25,075 nt of DNA. It comes from Actinomycetales bacterium (GTDB lineage: Bacteria > Actinomycetota > Actinomycetes > Actinomycetales > BWSM-131). Location of the stretch: the NCBI GenBank assembly GCA_030149025.1, contig JASBSH010000111.1:1-25075 (forward strand). Reading direction: 5' to 3'. A program made the position numbers and the translations under genes. The notes beneath the pieces are model-generated. The model searched no databases. It saw only the letters and a program-made list of their open reading frames with translations, and was not told where the DNA came from. The first letter of the stretch is position 1. The number at the start of each line of letters is the position of its first letter. Of this stretch, positions 6,707 through 13,973 are shown in pieces.

Positions 6707-7066
6707 GTGCAGTTGTTCCTGGTGCTCGTCGCGCTCGCGGTCGTGGCCGGAGTCGCGGCGGTCGCGCTCGGGCACGTACGCGGCGTCCTCGACGAGCCGA
6801 CACACTCCCGGCCGTACCGGCCCCTGCCCGAGGGGCGCCTCGAACCGGACGACGTCGACGACGTCCGCTTCTCCCTGGCCCTGCGGGGGTACCGGATGGA
6901 GGAGGTCGACGCCGTGCTGACCCGGCTGTCCGTCGCGCTCGCCGAACGGGACGACGAGGTCCGGCTGCTGCGGGACAAGCTCGTCGAGCGTGACGAGGCC
7001 AAGGACGGCGACGACGACGGCCACGAGGACGGCGGCGAGGACGGCGGCGAGGAGGTCCCGGGCTGA
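6707..7066 (+). CDS. Membrane-anchored DivIVA-domain protein (Rv1209-like)
   Basis: 119 residues from the GTG at 6707. A hydrophobic segment at the N-terminus (QLFLVLVALAVVAGVAAVAL) forms one TM helix. It is followed by a DivIVA-type short motif, VRFSLALRGYRMEEVDAVL, and a charged coiled-coil-like stretch, then a very acidic Glu/Asp/Gly tail (EDGGEDGGEE). DivIVA-motif proteins commonly act in polar growth or septum placement at the membrane. I prefer 6707 to an upstream GTG at 6662 because CACGAT, a -10-like box, ends 6 nt before it and because the added N-terminal residues would come from the direct repeat. Its TGA overlaps the next ATG. Confidence 0.78.
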   Translation: MQLFLVLVALAVVAGVAAVALGHVRGVLDEPTHSRPYRPLPEGRLEPDDVDDVRFSLALRGYRMEEVDAVLTRLSVALAERDDEVRLLRDKLVERDEAKDGDDDGHEDGGEDGGEEVPG

Positions 7067-7539
7067 TGAGCACCTTCACGGTTACCGCACCCACCCGCCT
7101 GAGCGCCCCCGAGGCATTCGCCGTCGCGACGGACTGGTCCGCGCACTGCCGGATCCCGTTCACCGACGTCGAGATCACCACCGACACCGGGGGCCTCGGC
7201 ACGCGCTTCGTCGGCCGCACCAGAATCGGCCCGTTCAGGTTGGACGACCCGATGGAGGTGGTCGGCTGGCGGCCACCCGGCGCGGACGGGCGCGGGCACG
7301 TGAAAGTCGTCAAGCAGGGCAGCACCCTGGCCGGGGACGCCGTGATCGACGTGGCTTCCGCACCCGGCGGAGGTACCGTCGTCCGCTGGCGGGAGACCAT
7401 CCTCGTCGGCCCCGCGTGGCTGGCCCGGTTGGCCGGCCCACTCGTCCGGGTGGGTGGCCACGTGGTGTTCGGGTGGGTGCTGAGGTCGCAGCTGCGTGAG
7501 GCCGAGAGCCGGCGGTCCCGCGGGCGGTCAGGTGGCTGA
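7066..7539 (+). CDS. SRPBCC (START-like) family protein
   Basis: 157 residues. The N-terminus (FTVTAPTRLSAPEAFAVATD), the central GTRFVGRTRIGPF, and the closing VVRWRETILVGPAW pattern are that of the SRPBCC / polyketide cyclase-like ligand-binding fold: a long curved sheet around a C-terminal helix. Such proteins bind hydrophobic ligands; the ligand here is unknown. It starts within the stop of the DivIVA-like gene (TGATG) and overlaps the tag gene by 8 bp, so it belongs to the same operon. The C-terminal tail is Arg-rich. Confidence 0.78.
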   Translation: MSTFTVTAPTRLSAPEAFAVATDWSAHCRIPFTDVEITTDTGGLGTRFVGRTRIGPFRLDDPMEVVGWRPPGADGRGHVKVVKQGSTLAGDAVIDVASAPGGGTVVRWRETILVGPAWLARLAGPLVRVGGHVVFGWVLRSQLREAESRRSRGRSGG

Positions 7540-8119
7540 GGACCTCGTGGTAGGCGAGGACGGGTTGGCGCGGTGCTCATGGGGAGCGGCGCCGGACGTG
7601 TATCGCGAGTACCACGACACCGAGTGGGCCGTCCCGGTCCACGGTGAGCGGGCGCTGTTCGAGCGGATCACCCTGGAGGCGTTCCAGTCGGGTCTGTCGT
7701 GGCTGACGATCCTGCGGAAGCGACCGGCGTTCCGCCACGCGTTCGACGGCTTCGACCCCGAGAGGGTGGCGCGCTACGGCGACGGCGACCGCGCCCGGTT
7801 GCTCTCGGACGCCGGGATCGTGCGCAACCGTGCCAAGGTGGACGCGGCGGTCACCAACGCCCGCGCGGTGCTGGAGCTGCGGGAGAGGGTGGACGGCGGT
7901 CTGGACGCGTTGTTCTGGTCGCACGCGCCCGCCGGGTCCCCGGTGCCCAAGACGATGGGTGACGTCCCACCCACCACGACTGAGTCCGTCGCGCTCGCCA
8001 GGTCGCTGAAGCGTCACGGGTTCGTGTTCGTCGGCCCGACGACGGCGTACGCCGCCATGCAGGCATGCGGCCTGGTGGACGACCACCTGGCCGGATGCCA
8101 TCGTCGCGGGCTCGCATGA
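7532..8119 (+). CDS. tag: DNA-3-methyladenine glycosylase I
   Basis: 195 residues from the GTG at 7532. Tag excises 3-methyladenine from alkylated DNA. The zinc-snap ligands are in place: RCSWG (Cys15), YHDTEWAVP (His28), and near the end DHLAGCHRRG (His185, Cys189), matching Cys4/His17/His175/Cys179 of E. coli Tag. The block LFERITLEAFQSGLSWLTIL contains the family's conserved Glu and the base-pocket aromatics, followed by RKRPAFRHAFDGFDP. Rv1210 (tagA) occupies the same place in M. tuberculosis. The GTG overlaps the upstream stop; an alternative GTG lies five codons on. Confidence 0.92.
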   Translation: MAEDLVVGEDGLARCSWGAAPDVYREYHDTEWAVPVHGERALFERITLEAFQSGLSWLTILRKRPAFRHAFDGFDPERVARYGDGDRARLLSDAGIVRNRAKVDAAVTNARAVLELRERVDGGLDALFWSHAPAGSPVPKTMGDVPPTTTESVALARSLKRHGFVFVGPTTAYAAMQACGLVDDHLAGCHRRGLA

Positions 8120-9315
8120 GCAGGCTGGCGCCGTCCCGGAGCAGGGCGGGTGCGTGGCCGTCGGTGTCCGGCCTTCCGGCGTGGGCGCAGGTGCTGGGCG
8201 TGTACGCCGTCGCGCGGTTCGTGACGTTCCTGATCACCGTCGGTGTGGCCCGGTTCCAGGTGGAGAACGTGTGGACGGGCGCGCGACCGGCGTACCTCGA
8301 CTTCGTGCGCATCTGGGACGGCGAGTGGTACCACCGCATCGTGGTCAGCGGGTACCCGCTGCCGCTGCCCGTCGACGCGGCGGGCAACGCCTACCAGAGC
8401 GAATGGGCCTTCTTCCCCTCCTACCCGCTGCTCGTGCGCGGCCTCATGGAGGTCACCGGCCTGCCCTACCGGTTCGTCGCTCCGACGACGAGCCTGCTGC
8501 TCGGAGCCGGCGCGGTCTGGTTCATGTACAAGCTGTTCCGGCTGCGCGTAGGCCACGGCACGGCGCTCGTCGGGGTGACGCTCTTCTCCTTCTTCCCGAC
8601 CTCGCCGGTGCTCCAGTACGCCTACACCGAGTCCATGGCGATCCTGGCCCTCACCGCAGCCACCTACCTGCTGGTCACCCGCCGGTACCTGTGGTGCCTG
8701 CTGCCCGTCGTGCTGCTCGGCCTGACCCGGCCCGTCGGCGTCCCGTTCGGGTTGGTCGTGCTGGCGCACCTGATCCACCGGTGGCTGGGCCGGCGCCGCG
8801 AGAGGCTCTCCGTCCGCGACGCCGTGTCGATCGTCGTGCTCGGCCTCGTCACGGCCGTGTCCTCCGTGGCATGGCCGGTGTACGTCGCCGTGGCGACCGG
8901 CATCCCGGACGCGTACACCGAAGTGCAGAGCGCGTGGCACGGCGGCGACCTCGGCTGGGTCCAGCCGTGGGTCGACATGGCGCGGTACCTGCTGGGGGGC
9001 ACGGTGGGACCGCTTGCACTGCTGCTGCTCGTCGTCGGGTTCGCGGTGCTGCTGGTCGGCCCGGTCGGTCGCGCGCTCGGTGTCGAGATGGCCACCTGGT
9101 GCGGCGCGTACGCCGCCTACCTGCTGGTGGTCGTGCAGCCGTACACCTCGGTGTTCCGCTACCTGCTGCTGCTGTTCCCGCTCGCACTCGCCGTCGCCCG
9201 GACGGTGCGGTCCAGGGCCCACCTGGTCACCTGGTTGTTCGCGCTCGTGTCGCTGCAGGTCATCTGGGTCGACTGGCTGTGGCGGTTCACCCCGCCCGGC
9301 GACCTGCCACCCTGA
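8116..9315 (+). CDS. PIG-V-type (GT-C) mannosyltransferase, polytopic membrane protein
   Basis: 399 residues starting at an ATG that overlaps the tag stop (ATGA). About eight to ten hydrophobic helices are visible. The extracytoplasmic loop after TM1 has FVRIWDGEWYHRIV (WDGEWY 67-72) and, further on, SEWAFFPSYPLLVRG (FFPSYP 99-104), which match the WDG-x-W/Y and FFPLYP motifs of the PIG-V family (GT76). Actinobacterial members add mannose from polyprenyl-phosphate-mannose to lipid or protein acceptors outside the membrane. The acceptor cannot be told from sequence. It is the last gene of the run from 6707 and ends before a strong hairpin. Confidence 0.85.
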   Translation: MSRLAPSRSRAGAWPSVSGLPAWAQVLGVYAVARFVTFLITVGVARFQVENVWTGARPAYLDFVRIWDGEWYHRIVVSGYPLPLPVDAAGNAYQSEWAFFPSYPLLVRGLMEVTGLPYRFVAPTTSLLLGAGAVWFMYKLFRLRVGHGTALVGVTLFSFFPTSPVLQYAYTESMAILALTAATYLLVTRRYLWCLLPVVLLGLTRPVGVPFGLVVLAHLIHRWLGRRRERLSVRDAVSIVVLGLVTAVSSVAWPVYVAVATGIPDAYTEVQSAWHGGDLGWVQPWVDMARYLLGGTVGPLALLLLVVGFAVLLVGPVGRALGVEMATWCGAYAAYLLVVVQPYTSVFRYLLLLFPLALAVARTVRSRAHLVTWLFALVSLQVIWVDWLWRFTPPGDLPP

Positions 9316-9326
9316 CCGTCCCACCG

Positions 9327-9374
9327 CTGCGTCAGCGCCTGTGCCGGCCCCGGCCCCCACCGGCGCTGACGCAG
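9327..9374. terminator. Bidirectional hairpin between convergent genes
   Basis: A perfect 13-bp inverted repeat, CTGCGTCAGCGCC (9327-9339) and GGCGCTGACGCAG (9362-9374), with a 22-nt C/G-rich loop. It lies between the convergent mannosyltransferase and enoyl-CoA hydratase genes. There is no T-tract, as is usual for actinobacterial terminators. Confidence 0.75.
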
Positions 9375-9379
9375 GGGGG

Positions 9380-10183
9380 TCAGCGCCCGGAGAAGTCCGG
9401 CTTGCGCTTGGCGACGAAGGCGTCCACCGCCTCGTGGTGGTCGGCGGTGCCGCCGGTCAGGGCCATCAGCTCCGCCTCCCGGTCCAGCGACGTCTCCAGG
9501 TCGTGGGCGGCGGAGTACACCACCGACTGACGCAGCGCCGCGTACGCCTGGGTCGGCCCCTCGGCGAGGATCCGGGCCACCTCCAGGCCCCGCTCGGCGA
9601 GCTTGTCGTCCGGCACCACCTCGGTCGCGAGACCGAGCCGCAGCGCCTCCTCGGCCTTCACCGTCCGCGGCATCATGAGCAGCTCCTTGGCCTTCGCCAT
9701 CCCGACCAGCCGCGGCAGCCACCACGAGGAGCCGGTGTCGCACGACAGCGCGATGCCGGCGAACGCCAGGTTGAACCCGGCGGACTCGGCGACGACGCGG
9801 ATGTCGGCGGCCATGGCGATCGACGCACCGGCGCCGGCTGCGACGCCGTTCAGGGCCGCCACGACCGGTTTCGGCATCGTCGCCAAGGTCTTGGCGACCG
9901 GGTTGTAGTGCTCCGGGACGGTGCGCCACAGCGACTCGTCGCCGGCCCTCAGGAGCCCGATGTGCTCGCGCAGGTCCTGCCCGACGCAGAACGCCCGCCC
10001 TGTGCCGGTCAGGAGCACGCAGCGCACCGTCCGGTCCTCCGCGGCCTGCGCCACGGCGGTGCGCAACGCCTCCTTCGTGGCCGTGTCCAGGGCGTTCATC
10101 GCGTCGGGCCGGTTGAAGGTGATGGTGGCCAGGCCACCGTCCTGGTCGTAGCGCACAGGCAGGTCATCGGGGTCGGTCGTCAC
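9380..10183 (-). CDS. Enoyl-CoA hydratase/isomerase family protein (PaaG-like)
   Basis: 267 residues from the GTG at 10183, which has GAGGAG 4 nt upstream. Crotonase-fold motifs: ITFNRPDAMNALD, GTGRAFCVGQDLREH (oxyanion-hole strand), ALNGVAAGAGASIAMAADIR (second oxyanion Gly) and IALSCDTGSSWWLPRLVG, where the Asp lies at the position used by PaaG-type isomerases/hydratases rather than the Glu of classical hydratase. It would act on acyl-CoA esters in the cytoplasm. The neighbouring PaaX-type regulator, read in the same direction just upstream, suggests a phenylacetate or related aromatic acyl-CoA route, but no other paa genes are in the window. Confidence 0.88.
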   Translation of the reverse strand: MTTDPDDLPVRYDQDGGLATITFNRPDAMNALDTATKEALRTAVAQAAEDRTVRCVLLTGTGRAFCVGQDLREHIGLLRAGDESLWRTVPEHYNPVAKTLATMPKPVVAALNGVAAGAGASIAMAADIRVVAESAGFNLAFAGIALSCDTGSSWWLPRLVGMAKAKELLMMPRTVKAEEALRLGLATEVVPDDKLAERGLEVARILAEGPTQAYAALRQSVVYSAAHDLETSLDREAELMALTGGTADHHEAVDAFVAKRKPDFSGR

Positions 10184-10218
10184 GGTTCTCCTCACAAGGT
10201 CCGTTCGTTTTCGTCGGG

Positions 10219-10243
10219 GTTCGGTCGGTTCGGTCGGTCGGTC
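10219..10243. repeat. Short CGGT tetranucleotide run
   Basis: GGTTCGGTCGGTTCGGTCGG then TCGG, a low-complexity run of CGGT units in the gap between the PaaX-type gene and the hydratase gene. It may be slippage-prone; no function is evident. Confidence 0.5.
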
Positions 10244-10313
10244 AGTCGCTTCGCGGGTCCAGGCAGTCGTCGACGAACCGGTCGGCGGCGGCACGGAGCG
10301 ACTGTGCCGCCTA
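10242..10313 (-). other. Orphaned C-terminal tail of the PaaX-type gene behind an in-frame TAG
   Basis: Directly after the TAG at 10313-10311, in the same frame, 22 sense codons follow (AAQSLRAAADRFVDDCLD, then PRSD) before a TGA at 10244-10242. The AADRFVD..L stretch is the usual C-terminal end of PaaX-family proteins, so this is the original 3' end cut off by a nonsense codon. Confidence 0.8.
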
Positions 10314-11063
10314 GTCGAAGATCGCCGCTGCCTGCCGTCCCGGCCAGTCGTCCGGCAACAGGGCCGCCGGGAGCGCCGGGTCGATGAACAGGAACTTGCG
10401 CCACTCGTGCACGAGCTGGAACCGGACTGCGAACGCGGTCTCGTCGTCCGGCTCCGGGCCCGCCTCGTCCAGCAGGGCCCTGGCTGTCGCCGTCCACTCC
10501 TCGTAGGCGCGGGCGACCGGCGCGAGGTCCCACGCCTGCGCGACCAGCTCCGCCGGGTCCCCCTCGTGCTCCGCGGTGAAGGCCTGCGCCCTGATCTCCT
10601 CCGCCCCCAGCATCGCGGTCAGCTCGGGTGAGGGCCGCGGTGCCAGCCAGGTGCCGTTCGGCGGGGTGGACAGCGGCGCGTACCCGAGGTACTTCATCGC
10701 CGACTCGACTCGCTCGCGTTCGGGGCGGTTGGCCGGGCGCTGCAGCACGACGAGGTGCCAGCGTCCGTCCCAGGGGGCGTCCCAGCCGGCGGAGGGTGTC
10801 GTCCGGTAGATGCGGGCGTGCGCCTCGTCCAGCCGGCGCTCGGCCCGCTCCGTCAGCTCGTAACCCGCACCCTCGGGGAGCCGGACCGGGGCGAGCCAGC
10901 CCTGCCGGACCATGCGCGAGACGCCGGTGCGCACGGCCGCCGGGCTCACGTCGAGCGGTACGAGCAGGCGGACGAGCGACGCCACCGGCGCCACCCCGCC
11001 TCTCCACCGCAGGTGGTCGCCGTACACGTCGAAGAGAGCTGATCGTGCCTGCACGACCGTCAT
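10311..11063 (-). CDS. PaaX-family transcriptional regulator, truncated by an amber codon
   Basis: 250 residues. The N-terminus (ARSALFDVYGDHLRWRGGVA, then VRLLVPLDVSPAAVRTGVSR, MVRQGWL) is the PaaX winged-helix domain, which in E. coli represses phenylacetate-degradation genes and responds to phenylacetyl-CoA. The central part (GWDAPWDGRWHLVVL) and the C-terminal block (FQLVHEWRKFLFIDPALPA, LLPDDWPGRQAAAIFD) match the PaaX dimerisation/ligand region. The frame stops at TAG after AIFD, but the conserved last helix is still encoded in frame for 22 codons beyond it. The protein may be shortened but partly functional, or the gene may be newly inactivated. It probably controls the adjacent hydratase gene. 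The ATG at 11063 has CAGG close upstream. Confidence 0.85.
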   Translation of the reverse strand: MTVVQARSALFDVYGDHLRWRGGVAPVASLVRLLVPLDVSPAAVRTGVSRMVRQGWLAPVRLPEGAGYELTERAERRLDEAHARIYRTTPSAGWDAPWDGRWHLVVLQRPANRPERERVESAMKYLGYAPLSTPPNGTWLAPRPSPELTAMLGAEEIRAQAFTAEHEGDPAELVAQAWDLAPVARAYEEWTATARALLDEAGPEPDDETAFAVRFQLVHEWRKFLFIDPALPAALLPDDWPGRQAAAIFD

Positions 11064-11220
11064 CCTGCCGTGCCAACACCCGTCAGGGCGAGCATGCGGC
11101 GATCAGTCGACGACCAGACCCTGACCACGCGCCGCCCGGCCGACCGTCACTCTGGCGTCCGGAAGCGTCCGATCGGGCGTTACCGAAGGTGGTGGGTTTC
11201 GCCCTGGCCTCCGGACACGG

Positions 11221-11272
11221 GATAATGGCCTAGATCACGCTGCGTGCCTGACGGCGCCGGTTCTTCCGGCGC
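11221..11272 (+). promoter_or_regulatory. Putative promoter and leader hairpin of the DUF3117 gene
   Basis: GATAAT at 11221-11226 is a near-consensus -10; the -35 is weak. The resulting leader of about 80 nt contains a perfect 7-bp hairpin, GCGCCGG-TTCTT-CCGGCGC (11254-11272), about 40 nt before the ATG. It may be an mRNA-stability or control element. Confidence 0.45.
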
Positions 11273-11310
11273 GGGGGTCGTGGCGCCGTCTTCAGGAAGG
11301 GGAACGCCAC

Positions 11311-11478
11311 ATGGCGGCGATGAAGCCCAGGACGGGTGACGGTCCGCTCGAGGTCACCAAGGAGGGGCGCGGCATCGTCATGCGCATGCCTCTGGAGGGT
11401 GGTGGTCGACTGGTGGTGGAGATGACGCCCGAGGAGGCGACCGCGCTCGGCGACGCGCTGAAGTCCGCCGTGGGCTGA
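11311..11478 (+). CDS. DUF3117 small protein (Rv1211-like)
   Basis: 55 residues, MAAMKPRTGDGPLEVTKEGR then GIVMRMPLEGGGRLVVEMTP and EEATALGDALKSAVG, which is the whole length of the highly conserved actinobacterial DUF3117 family. A Shine-Dalgarno-like GGAAGGGGAA precedes the ATG by 6 nt. It is predicted to be a small cytoplasmic beta-alpha protein of unknown function. Rv1211 follows tagA at the equivalent place in M. tuberculosis. It is transcribed on its own, with a structured leader, 80 bp before pepA. Confidence 0.93.
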   Translation: MAAMKPRTGDGPLEVTKEGRGIVMRMPLEGGGRLVVEMTPEEATALGDALKSAVG

Positions 11479-11545
11479 TCCGGGTTCGTGGCGGCCCTGC
11501 GACCGACGGTCGCGGGGCCGTTGGCGTCCCATGAGCCGGTCTGGC

Positions 11546-11551
11546 TAGGTT
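11546..11551 (+). promoter_or_regulatory. Putative -10 box for pepA (leaderless)
   Basis: TAGGTT (TAnnnT) ends 6 nt before the GTG at 11558, so the mRNA would begin at the start codon. A TTGGCG at 11521-11526 is a possible but widely spaced (19 bp) -35. Confidence 0.4.
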
Positions 11552-11557
11552 TGCGGC

Positions 11558-13234
11558 GTGCCCGACGTTCCTCGTCTGACCGTTCCTCGTCTGACCGTTC
11601 CTCGCCTGACCACTGCTCCCGCAGGCTCCGTCGACGACGTGCGTGCCGACGTCCTCGCCGTCGGTCTCGCGGCCCCGCAGCACGGTGAGAACGAACCGCA
11701 GCCGCGGGCAGGGGTCGCGGACGCCGCCACGCACTTCGGTGTGGACCTCGCCGCGGTCTGTGCCCAGGAGTCCTTCACCGGACGCGCGGGCGAGGTCCTC
11801 GCCGTCCCCGTCGGTGCCCTGGCGCCGGCCCGGAGCCGTCCGGAGGCGCCGAAGCGACTGCTCCTGGTGGGTGTGGGCGACGAGAGCGCCAGGGACCTGC
11901 GGCGGGCCGGCGCGGCCGTCGGCCGTGCGACGCGCGGCGTGGCGAGGCTCGCCACGACCGTCGGGTGCGAGGGCGGTGCCACCAGCGCGCGGGCGTTCGT
12001 CGAGGGGCTGCTGCTCGGCTCGTACTCACCGCCCCGCCAGGGCGTCACCGAGGGGCCGAAGGCACCGGTGGAGGACGTGCAGCTGCTCGGCTGCGCCGAT
12101 GACGCCACCGACGCGGCGCTCAACGAGGCGATGACGGCGGCGAAGGCCACCTGGCTGGTGCGCGACCTCGCGAACACGCCCTCCTCGACGAAGAACCCGG
12201 GCTGGATGGCCGACCGGGTCCGCGAGCTGGCCGCCGGTCTGCCGGGGGTTGCTGTCGAGGTGCTGGACGCCGACACCTTGCGAGAGCGGGGATTCGGCGG
12301 TCTCGTCGCGGTCGGCTCCGGCTCCGCCACACCACCGTGCCTCGTGTCGGTGTCCTACGACCCCGGTTCGGGGACGCGCGCGCCGGCCGGCGCGCCCGAG
12401 CACGTCGTTCTCGTCGGCAAGGGCATCACCTTCGACACGGGCGGCCTCTCGATCAAGCCACGCGAGGCCATGGTGGCGATGAAGACCGACATGGCGGGCT
12501 CCGCCGTCGTCCTCGCCGCCGTCCTCGGCGCCGCCGAGATGCGCCTTGCCACGCATGTCACGGCCCTGCTGCCGCTGGCGGAGAACGCCTTCGGGGCCGC
12601 CTCCTACCGCCCGGGTGACATCGTCACGGTCTACGGCGGCACGACGGTGGAGATCAAGAACACCGACGCCGAGGGGCGGATGGTCCTCGCCGACGCGCTG
12701 GCCTACGCCGACCAGCACCTCGAGCCGGACGTGCTCGTAGACGTCGCGACGCTCACGGGCGCCGCGTCCCTCGGGCTGGGCCGGCGCCACGGTGCCCTCT
12801 ACACGACCGACGACTCCCTGGCCACCGCGTTCTCGCAGGCGGCGGCCGTCACCGGTGAGCGGATCTGGCGGATGCCCCTGGTGGAGGAGTACCGGCCGGC
12901 GCTGGACTCCGACGTCGCCGACATCTGCCACGTGGTGGAGGACAAGAAGGTCTCCGGAGGGTCCATCACGGCCGCCCTGTTCCTCCGCGAGTTCGTCGGG
13001 AACCGCCGCTGGGTCCACCTCGACATCGCCGGCCCGGCCCGGGCGGACTCGGACGAGCACGAGGTCAGCAAGGGTGCGACCGGCTACGGCGCCCGCCTGC
13101 TGCTCGAGTGGCTGCGCTCGGCAGTGCGCCCCTCGTTCAGTGCGCCCCTCGTTCAGCCGGCCCCTCGCTCAGTGCGCCCGTCAGCGCTTGACGGCGAGCA
13201 GCAGGCCGTCACCGGACGGGAGCAGGGCGGGTAG
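11558..13234 (+). CDS. pepA: Leucyl aminopeptidase (M17)
   Basis: 558 residues. The C-terminal catalytic domain is complete: VGKGITFDTGGLSIKP (active-site Lys and metal Asp), MKTDMAGSAVVLAAV (metal Asp), and the signature NTDAEGRMVLADAL (metal Asp/Glu and catalytic Arg). LLLVGVGDE and RDLANTPSSTKNP mark the N-terminal domain and linker. It removes N-terminal residues from peptides in the cytoplasm and needs two divalent metals. Two ends are odd. The N-terminus starts MPDVPRLTVPRLTVPRLT, from a 15-bp unit present three times. After the natural end (GYGARLLLEWL) about 45 extra residues are read through 16-bp tandem repeats and overlap the convergent methyltransferase gene by 54 bp. Confidence 0.93.
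   Translation: MPDVPRLTVPRLTVPRLTTAPAGSVDDVRADVLAVGLAAPQHGENEPQPRAGVADAATHFGVDLAAVCAQESFTGRAGEVLAVPVGALAPARSRPEAPKRLLLVGVGDESARDLRRAGAAVGRATRGVARLATTVGCEGGATSARAFVEGLLLGSYSPPRQGVTEGPKAPVEDVQLLGCADDATDAALNEAMTAAKATWLVRDLANTPSSTKNPGWMADRVRELAAGLPGVAVEVLDADTLRERGFGGLVAVGSGSATPPCLVSVSYDPGSGTRAPAGAPEHVVLVGKGITFDTGGLSIKPREAMVAMKTDMAGSAVVLAAVLGAAEMRLATHVTALLPLAENAFGAASYRPGDIVTVYGGTTVEIKNTDAEGRMVLADALAYADQHLEPDVLVDVATLTGAASLGLGRRHGALYTTDDSLATAFSQAAAVTGERIWRMPLVEEYRPALDSDVADICHVVEDKKVSGGSITAALFLREFVGNRRWVHLDIAGPARADSDEHEVSKGATGYGARLLLEWLRSAVRPSFSAPLVQPAPRSVRPSALDGEQQAVTGREQGG
11567..11611 (+). repeat. Triple 15-bp tandem repeat in the 5' end of pepA
   Basis: GTTCCTCGTCTGACC occurs at 11567-11581 and 11582-11596 and with one change at 11597-11611. 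It encodes V-P-R-L-T three times, directly after the start. Confidence 0.9.
13122..13185. repeat. Four 16-bp tandem units at the 3' end of pepA
   Basis: CAGTGCGCCCCTCGTT at 13122-13137 and 13138-13153 (identical), then two diverged copies at 13154-13169 and 13170-13185. The array carries the pepA frame past its natural end and into the 3' end of the convergent methyltransferase gene. Confidence 0.85.
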
Positions 13235-13753
13235 CAGCCGTTCGTCATCGCGGACGCGCTTGCCGAGCTCGCGGATCGCCGTCGTGATCGCGTCCCGCTG
13301 CGTCGGGTCGGCGACCTTGTCCTTCCACAGGGCGTTGTCCACGGCGAGCACGCCCCCCGGCCGCAGCAACCGAAGCGCCTGCTCCAGGTAGGCCTCGAGG
13401 TCCTGCTTGTCGGCGTCGACCAGGACGAGGTCGTACGCGCCGTCGGTCAGCCTGGGCAGCACGTCGAGGCCCCGGCCGGTGATGACCCGGGCGCGGTTGG
13501 GCCGGATGCCCGCCTCGGCGAACGCCTCGCGCGCGGCGCGCTGGTTCTCCGCCTCGACGTCGATGGTCGTCAGCACGCCGTCCTCAGGCATACCCCGCAG
13601 GAGCCACAGCCCGGAGACACCGGTCCCGGTGCCGACCTCGACCACAGCCTTCGCGCGAAGGGCGGCGGCGAGGACTCGCAGGACCGCTCCGCCACCGTTG
13701 CCGATCGGCACGCACCCGAGCTCCTGCGCGCGGTCGCGGGCACGGGTCAGCAC
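13181..13753 (-). CDS. O-methyltransferase, SAM-dependent (Rv1220c-like)
   Basis: 190 residues from the first ordinary start, GTG at 13753. Class I methyltransferase motifs: VVEVGTGTGVSGLWLLRGM (SAM-binding glycine loop), TTIDVEAENQ (acidic ribose-binding end), LVLVDADKQDLEAYLEQAL (metal/SAM Asp) and GGVLAVDNALWKDKV (metal Asp-Asn). This is the catechol O-methyltransferase-like family; the substrate is unknown. The family's N-terminal stretch (SASKPASWAYAEEFVAED) is encoded in frame further upstream, back to an ATC at 13813 that has GGAGG 5 nt before it; no ATG, GTG or TTG exists between the upstream TAG and 13753. The true start may therefore be the ATC. The gene precedes sigE divergently, as Rv1220c does. 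Confidence 0.85.
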   Translation of the reverse strand: MLTRARDRAQELGCVPIGNGGGAVLRVLAAALRAKAVVEVGTGTGVSGLWLLRGMPEDGVLTTIDVEAENQRAAREAFAEAGIRPNRARVITGRGLDVLPRLTDGAYDLVLVDADKQDLEAYLEQALRLLRPGGVLAVDNALWKDKVADPTQRDAITTAIRELGKRVRDDERLLPALLPSGDGLLLAVKR

Positions 13754-13916
13754 GTCGTCCTCGGCGACGAACTCCTCTGCGTACGCCCAGCTCGCGGGCT
13801 TCGATGCGCTGATGGTCCCCTCCGGTGCCTGTTGGTCGGCTGGTGGTCGCTGTCGTCGGCCACACTAGTGGTGGCAGGCGTGGGGGCAGCGCTTTCAGGT
13901 TCCTCCCAGCAAGGGC

Positions 13917-13943
13917 GGGAACTCTTGGGTCCCGTCAGGCGTT
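13917..13943 (+). promoter_or_regulatory. ECF-type (sigma-E-like) promoter of sigE
   Basis: GGGAAC at 13917-13922, a 17-bp spacer, and CGTT at 13940-13943 fit the ECF pattern GGAAC-N16-18-CGTT. It lies 30 bp before the sigE ATG, which suggests that SigE activates its own operon. Confidence 0.65.
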
Positions 13944-13973
13944 CGGCTCAGACGGGAACCAGGCAGGACAGTC

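Noticed and set aside
8014..9360. Minus-strand open frame (448 codons) opposite the PIG-V gene
   Set aside because: Composition is His/Gln/Arg-rich noise and the plus strand carries clear family motifs.
10311..10313. TAG as a pyrrolysine or other recoding site
   Set aside because: No recoding signal is seen and PaaX proteins have no known need for it; a nonsense mutation or read error is simpler.
12026..13060. Minus-strand open frame (344 codons) opposite pepA
   Set aside because: Shadow of the M17 catalytic domain; no recognisable motif or start signal.
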